Source: Micromonospora inaquosa (GTDB lineage Bacteria; Actinomycetota; Actinomycetes; Mycobacteriales; Micromonosporaceae). Taken from it: a stretch of 40,300 nt of DNA. The DNA lies in NCBI RefSeq assembly GCF_003857055.1, contig NZ_QGSZ01000232.1:1-40300 (forward strand), given 5' to 3'. A program made the translations under genes and the position numbers. The notes under the pieces were generated by a model that saw nothing but the letters and a program-made list of their open reading frames with translations, was not told the DNA's origin and searched no databases. Below, piece by piece: positions 8,741-15,091 of the stretch. Within the stretch, counting starts at the first letter, position 1; each line of letters begins with the position of its first letter.

Positions 8741-9459
8741 GCGGTCACCCCCCGCTGCTGGTGGAGGTCGCGCAGGCGCAGCCCGCGGCGGGCCTCGCTG
8801 GGCGGCATGGTCATGCCCGGGGTGTAGAGCACGTGCTGGTTCCGGCCGCCGCGCTTGGCGTGGTACATGGCGATGTCGGCGCGGTGCAGGGCCACGTCCT
8901 CCAGCGGGTCGTTGCTGTCGACCACGGCGACGCCGATGCTGGCGGAGAGAGCGACGGCGGCCGGGCCGGTGGCGGCCTGGACGTCGATCGACGTGGCGAC
9001 GCCAGCCAGCAGCGCATCGGCGATCTGGCGGATGCCGTGCTCACGGACGGGGAAGATTCCGGCGAACTCATCGCCCGAGTGCCGGGCGATCTCACCGCCG
9101 TACGTGGTGGCGACGTGAGCGAGCCGTTCGGCGATCTCGATCAGGACCTCGTCGCCGACGTCGTGTCCATGGTCGTCGTTGATCTCTTTGAACCCGTCGA
9201 GGTCGAGCAGGATGGCGACCACCGGCTGTCCGGGGAAGGTGGCCGCGAAGGCCGCGTACGCGGTGCGCAGGCCGCGCCGGTTGTAGAGGCCCGTCAGCGG
9301 GTCGTGGGCCAGTTGCCAGGCGGCGTCGGCCAGCTCGTCGCGCAGCTGCGCGACGGCGGGTCGGGCGGCCAGGTAGCCCACGCCGAAGCCGACGCAGGCC
9401 CCGGCGAGGATGGTGACTGCCGTGTAGATGATGGCGGCCACCAGGATTGTGGTGAACAC
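8737..9459 (-). CDS. Membrane-anchored diguanylate cyclase (SGDEF variant)
   Basis: A 240-residue protein. Residues 5 to 30 form one membrane helix, and residues of about 50 to 215 form a GGDEF domain. Visible landmarks are DPLTGLYNRRGL (53-64), the metal-site segment LLDLDGFKEIND (85-96), and the active-site loop ARHSGDEF (125-132), in which the first Gly of GGDEF is Ser. SGDEF is a tolerated variant in this family, so activity making cyclic di-GMP from GTP is likely. I see no RxxD inhibitory site five residues upstream of the loop. The GTG at 9459 has GGAGG upstream. It is coupled to the zinc-site protein that follows. Confidence 0.85.
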   Translation of the reverse strand: MFTTILVAAIIYTAVTILAGACVGFGVGYLAARPAVAQLRDELADAAWQLAHDPLTGLYNRRGLRTAYAAFAATFPGQPVVAILLDLDGFKEINDDHGHDVGDEVLIEIAERLAHVATTYGGEIARHSGDEFAGIFPVREHGIRQIADALLAGVATSIDVQAATGPAAVALSASIGVAVVDSNDPLEDVALHRADIAMYHAKRGGRNQHVLYTPGMTMPPSEARRGLRLRDLHQQRGVTA

Positions 9460-9487
9460 TGGACTCCTCCAATGCGAGTTGGAGAAA

Positions 9488-9525
9488 CCCGGGACGCGTT
9501 CGTTTTCGAGGCGGTGCGTCCCGGG
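9488..9525 (-). promoter_or_regulatory. Inverted repeat in the leader of the diguanylate cyclase gene
   Basis: A perfect 10-bp inverted repeat (CCCGGGACGC and its complement) with an 18-base loop, lying between the upstream terminator hairpin and the ribosome binding site at about 9468. It could be an attenuator or protein-binding leader structure. No known riboswitch consensus was recognised. Confidence 0.35.
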
Positions 9526-9536
9526 TCCTGGGTGTG

Positions 9537-9566
9537 AAGACGGCCCGCCTTCTGGCGGGCCGTCTT
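9537..9566 (-). terminator. Hairpin terminator between minus-strand genes
   Basis: A perfect 13-bp stem (AAGACGGCCCGCC) with a four-base loop. It lies 45 bases after the stop of the gene ending at 9611. The T-tract is better on the plus strand (CTTTT), so it may act in both directions. Confidence 0.7.
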
Positions 9567-9610
9567 TTCGTGTTTCAGCCGCCGGTGACGGCGGCGTGCG
9601 GGAAGGCGGG

Positions 9611-10210
9611 TTAGCTCGGTGTGGCCGGCGCGATGGAGCCGTCGAAGCTCCAGACGGCGCCGACGCGCACGGGGTAGCGTCCCGTGCCGAGGTGTGGCGA
9701 GCGGTACGGGTCGTCGGTGCGAGGCCACCGGCCGCGCAGCTCGGACGGCTCAGGCGGTGTGCCGGGCGGCCGGTGCTCGTACCGTTCGCTGATCACCCGC
9801 ACGTAGTTCACCTCGGATGCGTAGGCGACGTAGACGCCGTTCTGGATGGTGCCGCCGAGCCGGTCGCAGCAGGCGACGGCGACCGGGTACCACCCGTTGA
9901 CGAACAGGCTGACCTGGTGCCCGCAGGACAGCCACAGCAGGAACACCACGAGACGGTGCAGCTGCCAGCCGTCCGGTGGCGAGTCGGCCGGGCCGGGCCC
10001 GTCGCCTGGTTGTGCGCATGGGGCGCAGATCGGCCCGGTGTCGGGGCCGTATCCGGCGTCGCACTGCTCGCAGACGATCTTCAAGCACGAGCGGCATTCG
10101 CCGGAGGCGGTCGTGCGCAGGTCGGTGCCGCAGTAGCCGCACGGCCCCTGCATGCACGTGTCGTCGTGGTGGCCGGGCCGGTGGGCCAGGCAGGGATGCG
10201 TGCTAGTCAT
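9611..10210 (-). CDS. Hypothetical Cys-rich protein, possible zinc-ribbon
   Basis: A 199-residue protein of unknown function. The first 65 residues are rich in Cys: CMQGPCGYCGTDLR, then CRSCLKIVCEQC and ICAPC, arranged as two to three consecutive CxxC pairs as in double zinc-ribbon or FYVE/RING-like modules. The middle has a hydrophobic stretch (LHRLVVFLLWLSCGHQVSLF) and the C-terminus is Pro/Arg-rich. It overlaps the preceding gene by eight bases, so it belongs to the three-gene chain from 11173 to 9611. Codon use is like its neighbours. Confidence 0.65.
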   Translation of the reverse strand: MTSTHPCLAHRPGHHDDTCMQGPCGYCGTDLRTTASGECRSCLKIVCEQCDAGYGPDTGPICAPCAQPGDGPGPADSPPDGWQLHRLVVFLLWLSCGHQVSLFVNGWYPVAVACCDRLGGTIQNGVYVAYASEVNYVRVISERYEHRPPGTPPEPSELRGRWPRTDDPYRSPHLGTGRYPVRVGAVWSFDGSIAPATPS

Positions 10211-10622
10211 CGCTGCCGCCTCGGGCGTAGCCGTAGACGGCCTCGGCGGTCAGCGGTGCACCGGTCGTCGCGGCCGGGGCGGCGATCTGCCGCCAGCCGT
10301 CGTTCTCGCACGCCAGCCATGTGACGACGCCTTCGGCGGTGACCGAGACGACGTCGCCCACCGATAGCGAGCGGCGGCGCATGAGCCGGTACGCGGCGGC
10401 GATGAGGAAGTCGGCCTCGCCTTGCGGCGTACCGCGGCGCGCCTCCAACATGTCGAGGTCGGCATTGAACACCTGCCAGGCCCAGTCGACGATCTCGATC
10501 GGGTCGGTGCCGGTGGGCCACTGCCGCCAGTGGGAGATCACCTGTCGCAGCTCGTGGCCGTCCTCGTACGGGAAGAACCGCGACTCGGTGTTGTGGTAGA
10601 TCGCGACGACGTGCAGGCTCAT
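10203..10622 (-). CDS. Hypothetical protein, 139 residues
   Basis: Not recognised. The ATG at 10622 forms an ATGA overlap with the stop of the preceding gene and the end overlaps the next start by eight bases, so its reading frame is well supported by position. The sequence is soluble and mixed: an N-terminal strand region (LHVVAIYHNTESRFFPYEDG), an amphipathic helix with Trp residues (IEIVDWAWQVFNADLDMLEA), and a C-terminal beta-rich part (VGDVVSVTAEGVVTWLACEN) that could be a small SH3-like barrel. Longer frames upstream on the same strand are out-of-frame artefacts of the previous gene. Confidence 0.65.
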   Translation of the reverse strand: MSLHVVAIYHNTESRFFPYEDGHELRQVISHWRQWPTGTDPIEIVDWAWQVFNADLDMLEARRGTPQGEADFLIAAAYRLMRRRSLSVGDVVSVTAEGVVTWLACENDGWRQIAAPAATTGAPLTAEAVYGYARGGSDD

Positions 10623-11173
10623 GACCGGCCCTCCGGCGTCGCCGTGACGATCGGCCGGACCCGCAGCAGTTGGGCCGCAGCGATCCGCGCGGCCAGCCGC
10701 CCGGTGCGCGGGTGCAGGTAAACCTCGTAGCCGCTTGTCCAGGCCAGGCTCCACGCCGCTGCCGGCTGACCGAGCCGCGCCTGCGTGGTGACGTCGCCAT
10801 GGAAGGCGACGCCGAGCGCGGACAGCTGCGTCTCGACCGAGTGGGTGTGGTGGTGGCTCATCCGCCCGGCCAGCATCGGGCACGCGGCAGCCGTGTAGGC
10901 GGCGCACTCGGGGTGCATGCCCGGCTCGTCGGCGGACATCGCGGCCAGGTCCATGTCGCGCATCGCGAACACGATCCGGCGCTCCAGGCCGGTGCCGCAG
11001 GTCTGGCACAGCCGGTCGTTGAGCGCCTTGGTCTGGCGGTCGACGTCGACCGCGCCAAAGCGCCACCGGCCGTCCGGCAGTTGCAGGGTGGTGTAGGGGA
11101 CGACGAGTCCGCCCACGGTGGGACGGTGGAGGAGCCGGGGCGGTATGCCGGGGCTCGGGTCGTTGGGGCGCAA
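10619..11173 (-). CDS. Hypothetical protein with a CxxC...HxxC site
   Basis: A 184-residue protein of unknown function. A CQTCGTGLERR segment and a later MHPECAAYTAAACPM segment can form one zinc-binding site, and an MSHHHTHS cluster follows. The C-terminus has EVYLHPRTGRLAARIAAAQ. I prefer the TTG at 11173, which has GGGAG at good spacing, over the ATG at 11209, because the bases before 11200 on the coding strand belong to a repeated hairpin element found again at 11978 and should not encode protein. The TTG choice is an inference. Its stop overlaps the next gene as ATGA. Confidence 0.6.
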   Translation of the reverse strand: MRPNDPSPGIPPRLLHRPTVGGLVVPYTTLQLPDGRWRFGAVDVDRQTKALNDRLCQTCGTGLERRIVFAMRDMDLAAMSADEPGMHPECAAYTAAACPMLAGRMSHHHTHSVETQLSALGVAFHGDVTTQARLGQPAAAWSLAWTSGYEVYLHPRTGRLAARIAAAQLLRVRPIVTATPEGRS

Positions 11174-11200
11174 CGGATTCTCCCTGTTCGGGTTAGTGAA

Positions 11201-11264
11201 TCCGGGCACGGCCGTGCGGCCGTGCCCGGGTGCGCGGGTTCGCGCGATCGGCCGGGCATCGGCC
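11201..11264 (-). repeat. Copy 1 of a 64-bp intercistronic hairpin repeat
   Basis: Nearly identical to 11978-12042, with three differences. It opens with a perfect 11-bp stem (CCGGGCACGGC, six-base loop, complement). It lies after the sigma factor gene and before the next gene on the minus strand, where a terminator or attenuator would be expected. Confidence 0.75.
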
Positions 11265-11326
11265 GGGTCTGTGGTGCGGGTGCCGCGTGGCGGGCGGTCA
11301 GGCGGTCACGCCTGGCGGCTACCGGG

Positions 11327-11947
11327 TTACGCGGTCACCGGCGGGGTGGTCAGCGTGATCTGCATACGGCGCAGCGCGCGCCGCTCCAGGTCGCCCACGG
11401 CCCAGACGCTGCGGCCCATGAGCCGTGCGGCGGCGTCGCGCGGGTACCCGTCGAGGTAGCGCAGCTGGATCGCGCGGCGCTGGTCGGGGGTGAGCCGGGC
11501 CATCGCGTGCACGAACGGCAGCCGCCCGAGCCGGGTCGGGGCGGGCCCGGCGGTGACCGGTGCGACCGGGCTGCGGTCGGCGTCTTCGCGCACGGCGTAC
11601 GCGGCGCGCAGGTAGCGGCGGCGCGACCAGTCGTGCTGGTTGCATGCCTTCGCGGCCTGCCAGATCAGCCAGCCGCGCACGTCGGCCAGGGCGGAGCCGA
11701 GGTCAGCCAGGGCGTTGGTGAACGTCTCCTGGACGAGGTCGGCGATCAGGTCGCGGTCCCGGCCGCGCAGCCGCACCGCGACGTAGCGGGTGACCGGTTC
11801 GCGGTAGGTCAGGTAGAGGGCGGCGAAGGCGTCGCGGTCGCCCTGCTGGGCCTGGTGCAGCAGGGCGAGGATGTGCGGGGCGACTTCGGGCCGCCGGCGG
11901 GCGGCCGGACGGAGGGGGCGCTCGGCGGCAGTCGTGTGGCGGTGCAT
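11327..11947 (-). CDS. ECF-type RNA polymerase sigma factor
   Basis: A 206-residue sigma-70-family protein. Region 2 covers residues of about 25 to 105 (DRDAFAALYLTYREPVTRYV, then LIADLVQETFTNAL and DVRGWLIWQAAKACNQH), including the DxVQETF core-binding helix. Region 4 covers about 145 to 200 (LTPDQRRAIQLRYLDGYP, then AARLMGRSVWAVGDLERRAL), the -35 binding helix-turn-helix. The ATG at 11947 is preceded by GGAGG at five bases. A longer frame from 12037 runs through the hairpin repeat and is rejected. No anti-sigma gene is next to it. It may drive element genes; its leader shares a 16-base motif with the diguanylate cyclase gene. Confidence 0.88.
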   Translation of the reverse strand: MHRHTTAAERPLRPAARRRPEVAPHILALLHQAQQGDRDAFAALYLTYREPVTRYVAVRLRGRDRDLIADLVQETFTNALADLGSALADVRGWLIWQAAKACNQHDWSRRRYLRAAYAVREDADRSPVAPVTAGPAPTRLGRLPFVHAMARLTPDQRRAIQLRYLDGYPRDAAARLMGRSVWAVGDLERRALRRMQITLTTPPVTA

Positions 11948-11977
11948 GGAGTCCTCCAATGCGGATCGCTGGTGGTC

Positions 11978-12042
11978 TCCGGGCACGGCCGTGCGGCCGT
12001 GCCCGGGGTGCGCGGGTTCGCGCGGTCGGCCGGGCAACGGCC
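11978..12042 (-). repeat. Copy 2 of the 64-bp intercistronic hairpin repeat
   Basis: Matches 11201-11264 except for one inserted G and two substitutions. It carries the same 11-bp stem and the same GC-rich tail. It lies between the gene ending at 12105 and the sigma factor start. Confidence 0.75.
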
Positions 12043-12104
12043 GTGGTGGTGCGGTGCGGAATAGTCAGGTCAGGTGGCTGCTGGAGTCAGCGAGCGGGCG
12101 GCTG

Positions 12105-12896
12105 TCAGCGCCGGGTGATGCTCCAGGTCCACTGGTAGGCGCCGATGGCGTAGAGCCCTTCGGCGTCGGGGTAGCAGCGGTCGATCTCCAGGACGCGTTC
12201 GTCGGAGAGGCTGTGCTGCTGCCAGGAGATGACCGCGATGTCGCCGTGGAAGGCCACGGTCGGGAACTCACCGGGCATGGTGGCCGGGTGGCTGTTCAGC
12301 TCGTCGAGGTCGCTGATCATCCCGGTGACGGTGTCGCGGGTAAATCGGGGCAGGACCCCGTCCGCCCCGAAGTAGCCTTCGGCGATCACCGCCGGGTAGG
12401 GCAGGCGCTCCAGGGCCGGGGCCTCGACCCGGGATCTGATCCAGGTGGCCTCAGCCGGGACGATCTCCCCGCGGTGATCGGCGGTGCCGTACGCGTACGG
12501 CCATCTGCCGGTGTCGATCCAGAACCAGTGGTGCTTGCGCTTGACCCCGTACCGGATCGTGTCGATCACCGGGTGGATCGAGCGGTCGCGGCGGCGCACC
12601 TTCAGCAGGACCAGATTCCGGTAGGGGTCGGCGTGATCGTGGACGCCGCTGGTGCCCGAGGCGGGGTGCTGCCAGGTGAGGGCATGAGCGCGGTGGAGTT
12701 GGCCGGTCTCGTCGTGCCAGCCGGGCGATCCGTTGGAGCGCAGCGTCTCGCTGCCGGTCTCGTCCTGCTCCCAGATCAGCGCCGCGACGGCGCTGGGCGC
12801 TCGCAGCAGATGGGCGGGGTTGTTGACGGTCGGGGTGTGGACGGCGTGTTCGGCCAGGGGGCTGACCTCGGACAGCCGCCACCAGAGTTTGGACAT
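12105..12896 (-). CDS. Hypothetical protein, 263 residues
   Basis: Not recognised. The ATG at 12896 has GGAGG seven bases upstream. The protein is soluble and rich in Trp, His and Asp, with segments such as SVAALIWEQDETGSE-like acidic turns, NLVLLKVRRRDRSIHPVIDT, HHWFWIDTGRWPYAYGTADH and a C-terminal VLEIDRCYPDAEGLYAIGAY. The alternation of short strands with aromatic residues suggests a beta-sandwich or barrel, but no catalytic pattern stands out. It precedes the sigma factor in the same transcription direction and is separated from it by the hairpin repeat. Confidence 0.65.
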   Translation of the reverse strand: MSKLWWRLSEVSPLAEHAVHTPTVNNPAHLLRAPSAVAALIWEQDETGSETLRSNGSPGWHDETGQLHRAHALTWQHPASGTSGVHDHADPYRNLVLLKVRRRDRSIHPVIDTIRYGVKRKHHWFWIDTGRWPYAYGTADHRGEIVPAEATWIRSRVEAPALERLPYPAVIAEGYFGADGVLPRFTRDTVTGMISDLDELNSHPATMPGEFPTVAFHGDIAVISWQQHSLSDERVLEIDRCYPDAEGLYAIGAYQWTWSITRR

Positions 12897-12920
12897 GGTG
12901 ATCCTCCGGTTGGGTGGGGT

Positions 12921-13154
12921 TCAGGGAAGGTGCACGATGTGGGTCGCGCCGGCAGGGGCCAAGAGGTGCATGGTGCTGTCCGGGCGGGTGTAGGCGAGCA
13001 GGGTCGCGGCCAGCCGTAGCGCGCCGTTGATGGCGTCGGTCTTGTTGTCGCCGGACGCGGCCATGAGCGCGTCGATGCTGCCGCTGGTGCGGCGGGTGGC
13101 GTTGAAGGTGACGCGGGTCAGCCCGTCGCCGGTCTCGACGATGGGAACGTCCAG
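12921..13154 (-). CDS. Ribbon-helix-helix-like small protein without a normal start codon
   Basis: The frame reads LDVPIVETGDGLTRVTFN, then ATRRTSGSIDALMAASGD and NKTDAINGALRLAATLLAY, ending IVHLP with TGA at 12921. A strand followed by two helices with the NKTDAIN turn is the pattern of CopG/Arc-type DNA-binding proteins, which often regulate plasmid functions. There is no ATG, GTG or TTG at its 5' end; the first sense-like codon is CTG at 13154. An ATG at 13158 is one base out of frame, and no ribosome binding site is visible because a hairpin lies directly upstream. A one-base deletion or a CTG start would explain this. The C-terminus is intact. Confidence 0.5.
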   Translation of the reverse strand: MDVPIVETGDGLTRVTFNATRRTSGSIDALMAASGDNKTDAINGALRLAATLLAYTRPDSTMHLLAPAGATHIVHLP

Positions 13155-13163
13155 GCATGGAGA

Positions 13164-13194
13164 AGGCGCGCGTCCGTCGCCGGTACGCGCGCCT
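13164..13194 (-). terminator. Hairpin terminator
   Basis: A perfect 10-bp stem (AGGCGCGCGT) with an 11-base loop, starting 12 bases after the stop at 13206. On the minus strand it is followed by CTTCTCC. Its edge nearly touches the ribbon-helix-helix-like frame. Confidence 0.6.
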
Positions 13195-13205
13195 GGGTGG
13201 TTGGG

Positions 13206-13667
13206 CTACCGGGTCGAGTTGTACAGGGTGAGGTGGGCTTCCTTGAGGTGTCCGGCGCAGACCTCGCCGCTGTTGCCGGCGGCGCTGAGGCTGTCGGTCA
13301 GTGCCTTTGCTGCCGCGGCGGGCACCGTGTCCGAGCGTCGGAAGGCACGGTTGTGGGTGTGCTCGGCGAGGCGCTGCACAATCTGGGTCAGGTGCGCTTG
13401 CACGAGGTTGAGCCCGGCGGTCAGCCGGGTCAGGTCGGCCATGTCGTGCTGGTCGGCGGCCCAGGTGAGGGTGTCGCCGAGGTGCTCGGCGGCCAGCAGC
13501 AGCACGTGCACGGTGGCCACGGTCTTGGCCGGGTTGAAGTAGGACTCGTCGCCCAACAGGGCGGCGACCTGGCCGAGGACGGCCTGACCGTCTGCGTTCA
13601 GACGGGGTGCGTCGACCAGGCGGGCGAACCAGTCGTGGTCTGTCAGGTACCAGGCGGGCTGAAGCAT
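13206..13667 (-). CDS. Hypothetical helical protein, 153 residues
   Basis: Not recognised. It is almost entirely helical: DHDWFARLVDAPRLNADGQA, VATVHVLLLAAEHLGDTLTW and LTAGLNLVQAHLTQIVQRL suggest a four- or five-helix bundle. There is no membrane segment and only one Cys. I chose the ATG at 13667 (GGAAG upstream) rather than 13703, as the extra 12 residues lie in a Thr/Pro-poor stretch lacking a binding site. It is the first gene downstream of palindrome cluster A on this strand, so it may be controlled by the shared ACCTGWCAGGT operator. Confidence 0.6.
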   Translation of the reverse strand: MLQPAWYLTDHDWFARLVDAPRLNADGQAVLGQVAALLGDESYFNPAKTVATVHVLLLAAEHLGDTLTWAADQHDMADLTRLTAGLNLVQAHLTQIVQRLAEHTHNRAFRRSDTVPAAAAKALTDSLSAAGNSGEVCAGHLKEAHLTLYNSTR

Positions 13668-13872
13668 TGTCGTCTTCCACGGGACACGGAAAGTGGCGGC
13701 CACCGTTCGGTGACCGCCCTGCAGGGATGGGGGTACCGCGCCCCGGTCGCGGCTGCGAGGGGCTGGGTTGTGTGGGTGCCTGGTCTGGGTCAGGCGGCGG
13801 CGGCCGACCGGGATGCGGTGGGCGCGGTGCCGTCGCGGGCGACGTCAGATCAAGGGGCACATAGGTATAAGG

Positions 13873-13912
13873 AGAACCTCCAGGCTAGGCCGCCCCGGGC
13901 ACGGCCGGGGCG
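13873..13912. terminator. GC-rich hairpin before palindrome cluster A
   Basis: A perfect 8-bp inverted repeat (CGCCCCGG at 13891-13898, complement at 13905-13912) with a six-base loop. It lies in the gap between the membrane protein gene and the helical protein gene on the minus strand. It may terminate transcription of the former. Confidence 0.4.
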
Positions 13913-13981
13913 ACCTGTCAGGCTCGGCGACCTGTCACGACCTGACAGCCCGCGAACCTGACAGGTCGCCGCCTGTCAGGT
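13913..13981. promoter_or_regulatory. Palindrome cluster A (ACCTGWCAGGT sites)
   Basis: Five close copies of the motif in 69 bases: ACCTGTCAGG at 13913, ACCTGTCA at 13930, ACCTGACAG at 13940, a full ACCTGACAGGT palindrome at 13956-13966, and CCTGTCAGGT at 13972. The full site is an 11-bp palindrome around a central A/T. It lies upstream of the minus-strand gene at 13667. Confidence 0.7.
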
Positions 13982-14622
13982 CACTGCTGCTGCGGCTCGT
14001 CGGCAGGCCGCGTGACCTGCGCTTCCCGCTCGCCGGGGGTGGGCCAGAACAGGATGCGAGGCATCAGCCCCGACCGGTCGGCGGCCCGCGACAGCAGCAG
14101 CGGCACGAGCATCAGCAGCGTCGCCGCGAGCCGCACGAGCGGCACGGGGCCGTCCCAGGGCCCGGCCAGGAGCACGGCGGTCGCGCCGAGGGCGACGGCG
14201 TCGATGACGATCTGCGCGACCGTCGCCGCGTGCCACAGCTGCTCGGAGTTGGACCAGTACGCGCGTACGCGCAGTGCCTGCCCGGCCGCCTCGGCGGCCA
14301 TGAACGGCAGCCTGCACACAACCAGCAGCAGCGCGACGCCGAGCAGCAGCGGCCATCCGGCGGCCCAGGCCGCCAGCAGCACGGCCACGGTGACCAGCCC
14401 GACCAGCGGGCCGATCTGCCGGTTCCCGGCGTCGATGAGGCTGTAGAGCAGCCGCGACCATCCGGCCAGCGCGAACCCGGCGACGACGGCCAGGACCGCG
14501 ACGATGGCGAGGTTGCCGCCGGTCACCGCGAGCCCGTTGACCGTGATGACGGCGACCAGCAGCGCCAGCCCGTTGGCGCTGGCGTAGGTGCTGCGCTCGG
14601 GCAGCGTCAGGAAGTTCCGCAT
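13981..14622 (-). CDS. Multi-pass membrane protein of unknown function
   Basis: A 213-residue protein with about five membrane helices (for example ANGLALLVAVITVNGLAV, LAIVAVLAVVAGFALAGW, GLVTVAVLLAAWAAGWPLLL, and LVRLAATLLMLVPLLLS) and a polar C-terminal tail rich in Gln and Glu. The ATG at 14622 has TTGGAGG upstream. A frame extending to 14967 runs through the GCGGGACT-repeat region and is rejected. A central hydrophilic loop holds AYWSNSEQLWHAA. Its position next to the transfer genes suggests an envelope component, but no family was recognised. The stop lies at the edge of palindrome cluster A. Confidence 0.7.
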   Translation of the reverse strand: MRNFLTLPERSTYASANGLALLVAVITVNGLAVTGGNLAIVAVLAVVAGFALAGWSRLLYSLIDAGNRQIGPLVGLVTVAVLLAAWAAGWPLLLGVALLLVVCRLPFMAAEAAGQALRVRAYWSNSEQLWHAATVAQIVIDAVALGATAVLLAGPWDGPVPLVRLAATLLMLVPLLLSRAADRSGLMPRILFWPTPGEREAQVTRPADEPQQQ

Positions 14623-15091
14623 GTTTGCCTCCAAGGGTGTGAGGTGGACCGGCGCGGCCGTCTCGGCGGCGCCGGACGCAACGGCGGTCGAAGAGGTAGA
14701 AGGGCGAACGCCGAGCGGGACTCGCGGCGGCCGGTGGTGCGGGACGAGTCCCGGTGCCGGCCCGCCCGAAGCGGTACTCGAGCGGGACTGGTCCCGCCGG
14801 GCGGCGAGGCGGTCCCGCTTGATGTCGGCGTAGGGTCCCGCCCGCGTCGGGCGCGGGCGGGACTGTCGTGCACCCCACCCCACCCCACCCCAGCCCAAGG
14901 CGGGACTCGGGTCGCGGGAAGCGTGACCGTGGACGGCCGTTGGTGAGGTGCACGGGTCGGCGGGCACTGGAAGCGGCGGGACTGACCTGCCCCGATCCCG
15001 CCGCCTCCTGGTGGGCGGTATCGCGTCAACCGGCGCGATGCACGCCGGTCACAGGGCTTGACCTGCCCTTCTGCGACACCGGTGTGGACCT
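14623..15091. repeat. Non-coding segment with repeated GCGGGACT motifs
   Basis: No convincing gene in 469 bases. GCGGGACT or its complement occurs about ten times between 14715 and 15004, for example at 14715, 14782, 14857, 14900 and 14976 in one orientation and GGTCCCGC at 14790, 14811 and 14834 in the other. GGGACGAGTCCC at 14741-14752 is a perfect palindrome. A few more copies lie in the adjacent methyltransferase gene. Iteron-like arrays of this kind are typical of origins, transfer sites or operators. Confidence 0.65.
14873..14891 (-). other. Perfect four-run G-quadruplex motif
   Basis: On the minus strand there are four GGGG runs separated by single T bases. This is a canonical intramolecular G-quadruplex sequence with one-base loops, the most stable class. 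It lies inside the GCGGGACT repeat segment, about 250 bases upstream of the membrane protein gene start. Confidence 0.8.

Noticed and set aside
12451..13860. A 469-residue minus-strand open frame
   Set aside because: It is Arg/Pro/His-rich throughout and is the shifted frame of three shorter genes that have better support.
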